A stretch of DNA of 14,297 nt from an uncultured Collinsella sp. (GCA_900552875.1 USCS01000018.1:1-14297); one strand, 5' to 3'; positions 1 to 7,370 are shown, numbered from the stretch's first letter. Notes: generated from the letters alone by a model not told the origin. Numbers and translations: made by a program.

Positions 1-448
1 CCTTGGCCTCGGCGGCGGCACGGACCTTCATGGCCTTCTCGCGCGAGGCCTTCACCTCGGGCGTGATAACGCTCATGGGCTCGGCAGTCGAAACCTGGTA
101 GAAAAAGCCCTTAAAGTCGATCTGCATGTCGGTGATGGCAAGACCAAATAGGTCGTGCGCCTCGTTTTCAAACGGGAACACCGCGGGGTAATACGAGCTG
201 ATGGACGGAATCTCCTGGTACTGGTCGATGCCCTCAACCACCAGGTTCTCGATCGCATAGCTGCCGTCCTGCGCAATATGTTCCTGAGCAGCACGAACGT
301 TGATAAACGTATAGACCAAGCGATACGTGCCGTCGTCGACGTTGCGCTCGGCGTGCATTTGCACAAAGCGCGCGCCGACGCCCTTGAGCGCCTGCACATG
401 CGGCAACAGCTCATCGATCCCGACGGTGGTATAGATTGCCTTTTGCAT
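1..448 (-). CDS. Ech/Hyc-type hydrogenase NuoC-like subunit (EchD homologue), 3' end outside window
   Basis: Homologue of the 30-kDa subunit of complex I (NuoC), equivalent to EchD or the N-terminal part of HycE in group 4 hydrogenases. It helps dock the hydrogenase large subunit. 149 codons are visible before the window edge. The recognisable family signature is at residues 87-103 (YPAVFPFENEAHDLFGL), matching the xxExExxDLFG element of NuoC. After it the chain becomes Ala/Lys/Glu rich (residues 131-149), suggesting the end of a stand-alone NuoC protein. A HycE-like continuation into NuoD cannot be excluded, because the end is missing. The start ATG overlaps the stop of the preceding gene (TAATG) and has an AAGGAGG ribosome site seven bases upstream, so translational coupling is likely. 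The next gene to the left is expected to encode the NiFe large subunit (EchE/NuoD-like); this is inference from operon order. Confidence 0.85.
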   Translation of the reverse strand, partial: MQKAIYTTVGIDELLPHVQALKGVGARFVQMHAERNVDDGTYRLVYTFINVRAAQEHIAQDGSYAIENLVVEGIDQYQEIPSISSYYPAVFPFENEAHDLFGLAITDMQIDFKGFFYQVSTAEPMSVITPEVKASREKAMKVRAAAEAK

Positions 449-1014
449 TACTCGGCCTCCTTTGCAGCGGCGGACGTCCCAGCGGGCGTGTCGCCGGCCT
501 CCGCAACAGCCACAAACCCGTCCTCGCCCAGCTCAACGCCACCGTCCCAGGTAGCGGCACCGCCCACGGTGAGTGGATCGCCGCCGGCGCGCATCACGGC
601 CTCCTTCTGGTCCAGGATGCCGCACGCCTCCACAATGGCATCGATCACGGTCTCGGGGCGAACGGCGCACCCGGGCGCGTACACATCCACGGGAATCGCG
701 CGGTCCACGCCGCCGATCACGTTATAGGCATCGCGAAACACGCCGCCCGAGCACGCGCAGATACCGCATGCCACCACACACTTGGGCTCGAGCATCTGGT
801 TGTAGATCTGGCGCACGACAGGCAGGTTCTGGGCATTGACCGACCCCGTCACCAAAAAGATATCCGCATGCTTGGGGTTGCCGGTGTTGACCACGCCAAA
901 GCGCTCCGCATCGAACAGCGGCGTGAGCGAGGCCAGCACCTCGATATCACATCCGTTGCAGCTCGAACCGTCGTAATGAATAACCCACGGCGAGCGCGAC
1001 ATTTTATGATCCAT
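448..1014 (-). CDS. Ech/Hyc-type hydrogenase small subunit (NuoB/EchC/HycG family)
   Basis: 188-residue electron-transfer subunit that would carry the proximal [4Fe-4S] cluster beside the NiFe site of a membrane-bound hydrogenase. Visible cluster ligands are C19 and C22 (SSCNGCDIE), C86 within GICACSGGVF, and C116 within APGCAVRPE. This is the NuoB/HycG/EchC pattern, with PGCPPRP changed to PGCAVRP. There is no N-terminal export signal, as expected for a cytoplasm-facing subunit. The start is supported by an AGGAGG site eight bases upstream that overlaps the stop codon of the fused EchA-EchB gene. A second ATG at codon 5 lacks as good a site. The C-terminal 50 residues or so (from about 140) are Ala/Gly/Glu rich and look like a flexible tail. 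Position between an EchB-like and an EchD-like gene favours a hydrogenase over complex I, but the large subunit that would prove it is outside the window. Confidence 0.93.
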   Translation of the reverse strand: MDHKMSRSPWVIHYDGSSCNGCDIEVLASLTPLFDAERFGVVNTGNPKHADIFLVTGSVNAQNLPVVRQIYNQMLEPKCVVACGICACSGGVFRDAYNVIGGVDRAIPVDVYAPGCAVRPETVIDAIVEACGILDQKEAVMRAGGDPLTVGGAATWDGGVELGEDGFVAVAEAGDTPAGTSAAAKEAE

Positions 1015-1026
1015 GGATGCCGCCTC

Positions 1027-3909
1027 CTAAATAAATACGTCGACGAGGATGGGCATAAGGTTGAGCAGGCCAAACACCAGCGCCACGCCCCATCCGAGCC
1101 TAAAGCAGCTGCGCCAGGTGCTGCGTGCGAAGGTGTTGTCGATCAGCACCTCGACAAAATACGTCGCAGCCATCACGACCAGGGCTACGACCCAGCTCAC
1201 CGGGTTGTCCCAAACAAAGAACATGCCCACCCACATCAAAAACAGCACGGTCTCGCACCAGTGCATAAGGGTCATCTTGGCCAGCGTGCCGCCGCTCATC
1301 TCGGTGGCGACGCCCTGGACGATCTCCTGATGCGCGTGATGCGAGTACGAAAGGTCAAACGGCGACTTGCGCAGCTTGATGGTGAGCACCGCGAGCAGCG
1401 CGAGGAAAATGGGCGCGCTGTACACGATGATGGGGGCCGACTGCCCCGTCACGGCGATGGAATCGAAGCTGTCGGTGGCAAGGTACAGGCCCACGCTCAT
1501 CAGCAAAACGGCGGGCTCGTAACTCATGACCTGCAGCAGCTCACGGTCGGCGCCGACCTGGGCAAACGGGCTTTGCGTCGAGGCGGACGCCAACACCACA
1601 AAGATCGCAGCGAGGGTCACCATAAAAGCGCACAACAGCGTGTTGGAACCCGACACAAAGATGCCGCCGCCCACCACGGTAAAGATGAGCGCGCACGCCA
1701 TGTAGGTATCGTCCATGGTGTTTACGCTGGCGGGGGCCTTGCGCAGCAGCTTGGCCACATCGTAGAAAGGCTGGAGCAGGCGCGGGCCCACGCGGCCCTG
1801 CATGCGGGCCGAAAGTTTGCGGTCAACGCCGTCGATCAGGCCGCCCACAAGCGGCGCCAGTAAGGCAAATGCCACGGTGCCAATAAAAATGCCCACGACG
1901 CCCGAACCTTCAAAATACTTGCCGCGCAGCACCGAGGGCGCACTCATGGCAAGTCGCTCGGGCCCAATCCACGCGCAACACAGCAGCGCAAACAAGATAA
2001 TGCTGCAGCACACGACGCTACCCGCGGGGCCAATACGCTTCTCGCCAAGGGCGTCCTCCGAGTACCAATTGCGCTTTTCGGCCTTCACCTCGTGTCCCAT
2101 CGAGCCGCGGAAATGGCGATATTTGTCGGTCCCCACGCCCGAAAGGTACACGTTGACGTGCGGTTTGTTGCTCACGCGGAATGAAGTCAGCAGCACCACG
2201 GCGATAAACGCCACGATAACCACCATCAGGTACATGGCGTCCTTGCCAATAACGTACGGCACGCGGCCAAACACCATGGCCAAGTAAGGCGACACCAGAC
2301 CGCTCGAGATAACCGGGAACGCCACGCAGCACAGAATCAGCAGCGCGGCGATGGTGTTGAGGGCCATCCATTCGGTCTTATGGACATTGACCTCAACGTT
2401 TTGAGCCGTGGGGTCGACGCCCGAAAGCTTGGCAAGCCACTTGCCCCAGAAGAAGAACGTCGCGGCCGAGCCAAAGGCAAGCACCATGATCATGAGCACG
2501 TTGCCGGTCTGCGCGAACGCCACCAGAGCGCCCCACTTGGACACGAGCATGCCAAACGGCGCCACAAACATGCCCATGATGCCCAGCATCATCAGGCGCG
2601 TCAGGTGCGGCATGCGGCTGAACATACCGTCCATGTCCTCGATATTGCGGCTGCCGATATGATGCTCGGCCGTGCCCACGCACAGGAACAGCAGCGACTT
2701 TGCCACCGTGTGGAACAGGATCAGGAAGATGGCCGCCCATACGGCCTCGGGCGCGCCGACACCCAAGCAAGCACTGATGAGGCCCAAGTTGGAAATGGTG
2801 GAGTACGCGAGCACGCGCTTGGCATTGCTCTGCGAGATGGCCATAAGGGCAGCGAGCAAAAACGTGATGGCGCCCACGCTCGTGACCATAAAGCCGGTCA
2901 CGGGATAGATGGCATAGAGCGGGCTCAGCTTGACCATCAGGAACACGCCGGCTTTGACCATGGTTGACGAGTGCAGCAGGGCGCTCGTGGGCGTGGGGGC
3001 AACCATGGCACCCAACAGCCAAGTGTGGAACGGCATCTGTGCGGCCTTGGTGAGCGCGGCGAGCGACAACAGGATGACCGGCATCACCAGCAGCGCGGAC
3101 TGCGCGGTTCCGGCGCCGGAAAGCTCAATCATGCCCGAGATGGTCAGCGGCATGCCGTTCACGTGCAGGTACATGAGTCCGGCCAAAAACGCGATGCCGC
3201 CCAGCATGTTGAGGATGATCTGGTTAAAGGCGTTCTTGATGGCCTCGGGCGTGCGCGTATAGCCAATCATAAGGAACGAGCACACGGTGGTGATTTCCCA
3301 GCCGCAGAACAGCCACTCAAGGTTGTCGCTCGTCACGATGACGAACATGGCCGAGAGGAACAGGAACATAAGCGCCAGGAACTGCGGACGACGGTCGGGC
3401 GCGGTCTGCCCGCGCAGCGCGGCCTCGTGCTCATCATGGGCCTGGAAGTCCTTCATGTAGCCCAAAGCGTAGATACAGATAAGGCTGCCGACGATGCCGA
3501 CGGCGAGGACCATGATCACGCTCATGTAGTCTAGGTAGAGCGGCGTCGCCGTGACGGCTTCGGCCGCAGGCAGCGTCATGGCCGCAAAGACGAGCGAGCC
3601 CACCAGCTGGACTATGCCGAGCACCGTGGTAAGCACGCTCTTATATTTGTGCGCGTTGTACAGGATGACGGCGCACAGAATTACGTCGATGACGGAGCTG
3701 ATGATCGAGAGCACATGCGAGGTGCCGGGGGCAACCTCAAAGCTCTGCGGACCCGTGCCAAAAAACAAGACGGCGACTACAACTGTCACCGCCATAATAA
3801 TGCCGGAGCCTACAAGCCCCACCGCATCGCGGGCGCGGTCACCGCGCGCGAGCAGCATGCCCAGCGCCGGTACCAGCGGAAACAGGGTAAGGAAATACAG
3901 TAGCGTCAT
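1027..3909 (-). CDS. Fused EchA-EchB (NuoL-like ion pump + NuoH-like membrane subunit)
   Basis: A 960-residue integral membrane protein joining two subunits that are normally separate. Residues 1-650 are an Mrp/NuoL-type ion-translocating subunit (EchA/HyfB/CooM-like). Key elements are E205 in FCGWEITTVCS, K288 in TKAAQMPFHTW, the APTPTSALLHSSTMVKAGVF block (304-323, with H313 and K319), and H400/K404 in the HTVAKSLLFL helix. Residues 660-960 are a NuoH/HycD/EchB-type subunit: ARMQGRVGPRLLQPFYDVAKLLRK at 701-724, E790, SPFDLSYSHHAHQE at 849-862 and E870. The join is a soluble stretch (about 581-628) and one hydrophobic helix (631-648). Both halves have the normal lengths of the separate subunits (about 640 and 290-300). 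M655 could start a separate EchB, but no ribosome site precedes it, so one polypeptide is preferred. The start at 3909 has a GGGGGAG site. This gene leads the operon and presumably couples ferredoxin-driven H2 formation to ion export. Confidence 0.92.
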   Translation of the reverse strand: MTLLYFLTLFPLVPALGMLLARGDRARDAVGLVGSGIIMAVTVVVAVLFFGTGPQSFEVAPGTSHVLSIISSVIDVILCAVILYNAHKYKSVLTTVLGIVQLVGSLVFAAMTLPAAEAVTATPLYLDYMSVIMVLAVGIVGSLICIYALGYMKDFQAHDEHEAALRGQTAPDRRPQFLALMFLFLSAMFVIVTSDNLEWLFCGWEITTVCSFLMIGYTRTPEAIKNAFNQIILNMLGGIAFLAGLMYLHVNGMPLTISGMIELSGAGTAQSALLVMPVILLSLAALTKAAQMPFHTWLLGAMVAPTPTSALLHSSTMVKAGVFLMVKLSPLYAIYPVTGFMVTSVGAITFLLAALMAISQSNAKRVLAYSTISNLGLISACLGVGAPEAVWAAIFLILFHTVAKSLLFLCVGTAEHHIGSRNIEDMDGMFSRMPHLTRLMMLGIMGMFVAPFGMLVSKWGALVAFAQTGNVLMIMVLAFGSAATFFFWGKWLAKLSGVDPTAQNVEVNVHKTEWMALNTIAALLILCCVAFPVISSGLVSPYLAMVFGRVPYVIGKDAMYLMVVIVAFIAVVLLTSFRVSNKPHVNVYLSGVGTDKYRHFRGSMGHEVKAEKRNWYSEDALGEKRIGPAGSVVCCSIILFALLCCAWIGPERLAMSAPSVLRGKYFEGSGVVGIFIGTVAFALLAPLVGGLIDGVDRKLSARMQGRVGPRLLQPFYDVAKLLRKAPASVNTMDDTYMACALIFTVVGGGIFVSGSNTLLCAFMVTLAAIFVVLASASTQSPFAQVGADRELLQVMSYEPAVLLMSVGLYLATDSFDSIAVTGQSAPIIVYSAPIFLALLAVLTIKLRKSPFDLSYSHHAHQEIVQGVATEMSGGTLAKMTLMHWCETVLFLMWVGMFFVWDNPVSWVVALVVMAATYFVEVLIDNTFARSTWRSCFRLGWGVALVFGLLNLMPILVDVFI

Positions 3910-3949
3910 ACCATCACTCCCCCATGCAAAAACGCTGCAATTGTTTAAC

Positions 3950-3966
3950 GTTATAGCTCAATTGAG
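3950..3966 (-). promoter_or_regulatory. Possible -10 and palindrome upstream of the hydrogenase operon
   Basis: On the minus strand, TATAAC (3950-3955) is a good -10 match about 41 bases before the hydrogenase start codon. It is directly preceded by the perfect 10-bp palindrome CTCAATTGAG (3957-3966). No convincing -35 lies at the usual spacing, so the promoter may need an activator bound at or near the palindrome. Low confidence; this is pattern reading only. Confidence 0.25.
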
Positions 3967-4050
3967 GAGTAGCGGCGGCGGGTTTTCGGTCAACTGGGGA
4001 GTTTTAGGCGTACGGGGCAAGGGCACGTCCGCTTTGGAGCAGAGAGGCGG

Positions 4051-4077
4051 CAAGAAAAATGCGCCCCTGTGGGCGCA
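4051..4077 (-). terminator. Rho-independent terminator of the HTH gene
   Basis: Read on the minus strand, a perfect 7-bp GC-rich stem (TGCGCCC with GGGCGCA, 4060-4077, 4-base loop) is followed by TTTTTCTT. It sits 12 bases after the stop of the HTH gene and upstream of the hydrogenase operon, so the two are separate transcription units. Confidence 0.85.
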
Positions 4078-4089
4078 CCATCCCGTTTG

Positions 4090-4485
4090 CTATTCCGCCT
4101 TTTTAACGCGCGGCTTGCGACCGCGCGGCTTATCGACCAGTGCGGACTCACCGCTCTCGCGATACTGGCGGCACCAAGCCTTGACCGAAGACTCGCTAGG
4201 AATCTTGTGTTTGATCATGGCCTCGCGAACCGTTAAGCCGTTTTCCAAGCGGTCCTTGACCACGGCGAGCTTAACTTCGTACGAATAGGTGTGATGATGC
4301 GAACCGGCGTTGAGAACGGCGTCGGCACCGCCCACAGCATACGCGCGGCCCCACTGACGAGCCGTGGCCTGGGGAATGCCAAGCTCCGCGGCGAGGGCGC
4401 GATGACCGACCCCCTCTTGGAGGATCTCGACGGCGCGCTGCCTAACCTCGGGCGCATGCGTGCGAGTCCTAGTTGCTTCCGACAT
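4090..4485 (-). CDS. Orphan double-HTH protein, IS3/IS150 OrfA (InsJ)-like
   Basis: 131-residue DNA-binding protein with two helix-turn-helix segments: residues about 25-48 (HRALAAELGIPQATARQWGR core) and about 82-105 (LTVREAMIKHKIPSESSVKAW core). A basic tail follows, with PRGRKPRVKK at 120-129 reminiscent of an AT-hook. The layout is that of OrfA-type transposase subunits of the IS150 subgroup, which pair with a DDE-domain OrfB. Here no OrfB exists: a terminator follows the stop at once and the hydrogenase promoter region lies beyond. The gene has its own promoter and the GC content of its surroundings, so it is either an old insertion-sequence remnant or a domesticated regulator. I chose ATG 4485 because GAAG lies eight bases upstream. 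A GTG at 4494 would add three residues. Its targets are unknown. Confidence 0.7.
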   Translation of the reverse strand: MSEATRTRTHAPEVRQRAVEILQEGVGHRALAAELGIPQATARQWGRAYAVGGADAVLNAGSHHHTYSYEVKLAVVKDRLENGLTVREAMIKHKIPSESSVKAWCRQYRESGESALVDKPRGRKPRVKKAE

Positions 4486-4535
4486 ACCTGCCACTTCTTA
4501 GCCTTAGCCGTTAATCTGCTTTCTTACGTGCAAGT

Positions 4536-4564
4536 TAGATAGTAGCATTTTACTGTTTGCTCAA
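4536..4564 (-). promoter_or_regulatory. Sigma-70-type promoter of the HTH gene
   Basis: Minus strand: -35 TTGAGC (4559-4564), 17-base spacer, -10 TATCTA (4536-4541), about 50 bases before the start codon at 4485. The spacing is ideal but the -10 is only a partial match, so confidence is moderate. Confidence 0.45.
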
Positions 4565-4818
4565 AGCAGTTAATTAAAATAGACGCGGCGTTATCTGGGC
4601 ATTTGGCACCAAATTACGACATTTCTTTATCGATTATTTACGCTGGTAGCTGACTCGCAGCTAATCGTCATTCGCTTGTCAACAAAATTGGCATCTCTTT
4701 ATGTCCTTTGGTATAGAGGATATAGTTATTAACCCCTCCCTCAATAATTTTGAGTGATCTGCAAGGCAGTAGACGTCCTCACTCCTCATGATTACCGCGC
4801 ATTGCCATCCACCGGAGC

Positions 4819-4859
4819 AAAACAAAAAGGGCGGGACCTGCTGCGCTTGCAGGCCCCGC
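4819..4859 (-). terminator. Rho-independent terminator of the ene-reductase gene
   Basis: Minus strand: 11-bp stem (GCGGGGCCTGC with GCAGGTCCCGC, one G-U pair; 4831-4859, 7-base loop), then CC and TTTTTGTTTTG. It lies about 75 bases after the stop at 4935. This is a strong, textbook-shaped terminator. Confidence 0.9.
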
Positions 4860-4934
4860 ACCGATTGACACCCGACGGGACACAGCCGGGCGAAACGAAT
4901 CCGTGCTACCGTCCCGCCTGGCCGCGATGCTCAA

Positions 4935-6965
4935 CTACAGCTCGTTGGCCGCGTGATATGCCGCGCGAATGGCGTTCGCAATGTCGGCGGTGCGCTCGCC
5001 CGAGCAGTCGCCCACGCAGGTCACGGGCACCGTCACGCCATCCAGGTCAAACGCGTTGGCCTTGGAGCCCACGGCCATCACCACGTAATCGCAGGCGATC
5101 TTTACCGGCTCCTCGGCGCCGTCCTCGGTGGTGCAAATGGCCTCAACGCCCTCGTCGGTAATAGCGGTCAGGCGGGTCTTCACGTGCTGCTCCACGCCGT
5201 GCTCTGCAAAGTCGCTCATAATCAGCGGCAGAATGGTCTCGGACTCGCCCGCGGCAATCTTGTCGAGCATCTCCACGATCGCCACCTCGCAGCCGTGCTG
5301 CAGCAGGTACTCGGCAGTCTCGGTGCCCACCAGGCCACCGCCAATGACGGCGACGCGGCCGCTGAGCTCCACCTTGCCGGCCAGCACGTCCCAGCTCGAG
5401 ACGACCTTCTCCGAGTCGGCGCCCGGAACGGGGATGACCACGTCGTGCGCGCCCACGGCCACAATCGCGGCGTCGGCGGCGTTGAGGTCCTCAGCGGTAG
5501 CGGCATGGCTGAGCTCAACCTTCACGCCCAGGCCAGGCAGAATCTTCTCGTAGTACTCGACCGAGCGCATAATCTCATCCTTGCGCGGAGGCGCGGCCGC
5601 CAGCACAATCTGACCGCCCAGATGATCGCTCGCCTCGTAGACGGTCACGTCGTAGCCGCGCTTGGCCGCCACGCGTGCGGCCTCCAGGCCGGCGATGCCG
5701 CCGCCCACCACGGCGATCTTCTTGTCGCCCTCGCCCGGCTTAATGGCGATGGTGGCCTCGTCACCGTTCTCGGCATTGAGCACGCACGAGATGTACTTGC
5801 GATTTTGAATCGCGTCGACGCAGCCCTTGTTGCAGTTGAGACACTCACGGATGGGCTCACCCGTGGCGGCCTTCAGCGCAATGTCGGGGTCGCACATGAG
5901 CGAGCGGCCATAGGCGATGATGTCGGCCGCACCGTCTTCCAGGATCTTCTCGCCGGCCTCGACCGAAACAACACGGCCGACGGTTGCCACCGGCACGGAG
6001 ACCAGGGCCTTGACGCGCTCGGCCACGGGCAGCGTCCAGTTGTAGGGCATGGCGCCCATGGGCGGAATGGTGTCGCCCATGTTGCCGGTGTGGTTTGCCT
6101 GCGCGACCTGGATCATATCGATGCCCGCGCCCTCGAGCAGCTTGGCGAACTCGCAGGCCTCGTCGGGCTGCAGGCCGCCCTTGCCGCGCGGCGTGCCGTC
6201 GGGGTTCTCCATGATCACGGGGAGCTTGTACTCCACCATCAGCTGCGGCGCGGCTTCCTTAATGGCAGCGACGACCTCCAGCGCGTAGCGAACGCGGTTC
6301 TCGAACGAGCCGCCGTACTCGTCGGTGCGCTGGTTGAGGATGGCCGAGCACAGCGAACCTACCAGGCGGTCGCCGTGGACCTCGATGGCATCGATCCCGG
6401 CCTGCTGAGCGCGAGCGGCCGAGGCGGCGATAGCCTCCTTGATCTGGGTGAGCTGCTCCACACTCGCCTCGTTCACAAAGTGCTGCATGTCGTGGTGCAG
6501 CTTGGCGTAGGCCTGGTTGCGGATCTCGTTGGACTCGGCCATCTTGGCGGCAAAGGTCTCCTCGTCGCCGGCGGCCTTGGCCTCCTGCGCGGCCTTGGCG
6601 GCGGCCATGGATCCCATGACCATGCGGCCGACACCGGGCACGTCGTACTCGGGGTGGAACAGCTGCAGCGCGACCTTGGCGCCGTGCTTGTGGACGGCAT
6701 CGGCCAGGGCCTTAAACGTGGGGATCTGGGCGTCGGTCGCCAGCTTGGGCGTGGGGCTTGCGGTCATGACGGGAGCAACGTCGCCGATGACGATGTAACT
6801 CACGCCGCCACGGGCCAAGCGCTCGTAAAAAGCCAGGCTGCGCTCGCCAATGGAGCCGTCACGCTCCTCGTAGCCGGTGGTCAGCGGCGGAAACATAATG
6901 CGGTTTTTGAGCTCAAGGGGGCCAACCGTAATGGGCTGAAGCAGCTTGGATGCAGGTGCGGTCAT
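4935..6965 (-). CDS. FMN/FAD/[4Fe-4S] ene-reductase (2,4-dienoyl-CoA reductase / enoate reductase / BaiH superfamily)
   Basis: 676-residue oxidoreductase that would use NAD(P)H to reduce an activated C=C bond in the cytoplasm. The substrate cannot be told from sequence. Domains: Old Yellow Enzyme TIM barrel (about 1-360); iron-sulphur motif C375-x2-C378-x3-C382-x11-C394; FAD-binding VVGGGIAGLEAA (about 419-430) with YEASDHLGG; NAD(P)-binding VIGGGLVGTETAEYL (about 540-554). This is the full three-cofactor layout of FadH, clostridial enoate reductase and BaiCD/BaiH, at normal length. Oddities: an Ala/Lys/Glu-rich insertion of roughly 40 residues after QLFHPEYD (about 113-155), and HGDRLVGSLCSAILNQRTD where relatives such as FadH have a Tyr-containing HGxxGYL segment. 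Start: GAGAGGA lies six bases before ATG 6965. The ATG at 6971 abuts that site and is a poor start. It is transcribed alone, with its own promoter and terminator. Confidence 0.9.
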   Translation of the reverse strand: MTAPASKLLQPITVGPLELKNRIMFPPLTTGYEERDGSIGERSLAFYERLARGGVSYIVIGDVAPVMTASPTPKLATDAQIPTFKALADAVHKHGAKVALQLFHPEYDVPGVGRMVMGSMAAAKAAQEAKAAGDEETFAAKMAESNEIRNQAYAKLHHDMQHFVNEASVEQLTQIKEAIAASAARAQQAGIDAIEVHGDRLVGSLCSAILNQRTDEYGGSFENRVRYALEVVAAIKEAAPQLMVEYKLPVIMENPDGTPRGKGGLQPDEACEFAKLLEGAGIDMIQVAQANHTGNMGDTIPPMGAMPYNWTLPVAERVKALVSVPVATVGRVVSVEAGEKILEDGAADIIAYGRSLMCDPDIALKAATGEPIRECLNCNKGCVDAIQNRKYISCVLNAENGDEATIAIKPGEGDKKIAVVGGGIAGLEAARVAAKRGYDVTVYEASDHLGGQIVLAAAPPRKDEIMRSVEYYEKILPGLGVKVELSHAATAEDLNAADAAIVAVGAHDVVIPVPGADSEKVVSSWDVLAGKVELSGRVAVIGGGLVGTETAEYLLQHGCEVAIVEMLDKIAAGESETILPLIMSDFAEHGVEQHVKTRLTAITDEGVEAICTTEDGAEEPVKIACDYVVMAVGSKANAFDLDGVTVPVTCVGDCSGERTADIANAIRAAYHAANEL

Positions 6966-7017
6966 GGACATTCCTCTCTTGTAGGCGCGGCGGCGATGTT
7001 GCCGCTTAGTTGTCTAG

Positions 7018-7047
7018 AGGATATGGCATGGGAATACAACAGCGCAA
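7018..7047 (-). promoter_or_regulatory. Candidate promoter of the ene-reductase gene
   Basis: Minus strand: -35 TTGCGC (7042-7047), 18-base spacer, -10 TATCCT (7018-7023), about 52 bases before ATG 6965. Both boxes are partial matches. The repeat array at 7102-7323 lies directly upstream and could act on this promoter (inference). Confidence 0.4.
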
Positions 7048-7101
7048 CGGAAATCGGCGGACAGCAGGTAGCGGCAGGTGGATGGGGCAGGGCGGCCCGT
7101 C

Positions 7102-7168
7102 GGTTTGTCTCAATCTGTAACAGTTACGCGGCAAAACTGGGTCTTACTGTTACAGATCGAGACAAACC
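7102..7168. repeat. Palindromic unit 1 of the array
   Basis: Arms 7102-7122 and 7148-7168 are inverted repeats of 21 bp with a single mismatch, around a 25-base loop (7123-7147). The core 15-bp site is extended outward by GGTTTG/CAAACC. On a minus-strand RNA the mismatch would be a U-G wobble. Confidence 0.9.
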
Positions 7169-7187
7169 AAACCCGCCTGCTAGAAAA

Positions 7188-7242
7188 TCTCAATCTATAA
7201 CAACAACTCGGCAAAATCCGTCCCTCGTGTTACAGATTTAGA
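7188..7242. repeat. Palindromic unit 2 of the array
   Basis: Arms 7188-7202 and 7228-7242 match in 13 of 15 positions around a 25-base loop (7203-7227). This is the most diverged copy. One of its two mismatches would be a U-G wobble in minus-strand RNA. Confidence 0.88.
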
Positions 7243-7268
7243 CAAACACGACCCAACCCACCGGTATA

Positions 7269-7323
7269 TCTCGATCTGTAACACCTAGCCGCCCAAATCG
7301 GGTCTAGATGTTACAGATCGAGA
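7269..7323. repeat. Palindromic unit 3 of the array
   Basis: Arms 7269-7283 and 7309-7323 are a perfect 15-bp inverted repeat around a 25-base loop (7284-7308). It ends 48 bases before the T-tract of the tRNA terminator. Confidence 0.9.
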
Positions 7324-7370
7324 TTTTGTTTGAGAGGCCGAGAATTGGACCGAAAACACGGTCCCGGAAT

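Larger units (their letters stand above)
4486..4934. other. Gene-free AT-rich stretch with promoter, small palindrome and terminator
   Basis: No convincing coding sequence in these 449 bases. The left part holds the HTH promoter and the right part the terminator of the ene-reductase gene (both listed separately). Between them, about 4565-4800 is much more AT rich than the flanking genes and contains a perfect inverted repeat TAGCTG-ACTCG-CAGCTA (4647-4663). A 60-codon frame on the minus strand at 4679-4861 runs through the terminator stem, lacks family features and was not accepted. The low GC may mark an old insertion boundary or simply a regulatory spacer. Confidence 0.5.
7102..7323. repeat. 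Regular array of six alternating 15-bp sites (three palindromic units)
   Basis: Six copies of a 15-bp sequence, consensus TGTTACAGATCGAGA or its reverse complement, start at 7108, 7148, 7188, 7228, 7269 and 7309. They are 40, 40, 40, 41 and 40 bases apart and alternate strictly in orientation. Read in pairs they make three 55-bp palindromes, each with a loop of exactly 25 bases, separated by 25 and 26 bases. The loops are related too: CGGCAAAA or CGCCCAAA followed by a GGGTC/CGTC element. The array lies between the tRNA-fMet terminator and the ene-reductase promoter. It holds no credible open frame and its function is unknown. Confidence 0.9.

Noticed and set aside
436..1863. Long plus-strand open frame opposite the hydrogenase genes
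   Set aside because: His/Arg-rich translation with no motifs, antisense to EchC and the EchB half, which carry clear cofactor and family signatures.
1..3909. Respiratory complex I (nuo) operon
   Set aside because: The order fused A-B, NuoB-like, NuoC-like and the EchB-type SPFDLSYSHHAHQE segment fit a group 4 hydrogenase better. There are no NuoA/J/K/M/N-like genes in view. The decisive large subunit is outside the window.
4679..4861. 60-codon minus-strand frame in the gap before the HTH gene
   Set aside because: It starts inside the terminator stem of the ene-reductase gene and has no ribosome site or family features.
4953..7241. Very long open frame (about 760 codons) on the plus strand across the ene-reductase gene
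   Set aside because: It is the antisense shadow of a well-supported enzyme. The His/Gly/Leu-rich translation has no family motifs and arises from GC-biased codons.
7102..7323. CRISPR array
   Set aside because: The repeats are only 15 bp and alternate in orientation, while CRISPR repeats are longer and direct. The loops are related to each other, unlike CRISPR spacers, and no cas genes are present.
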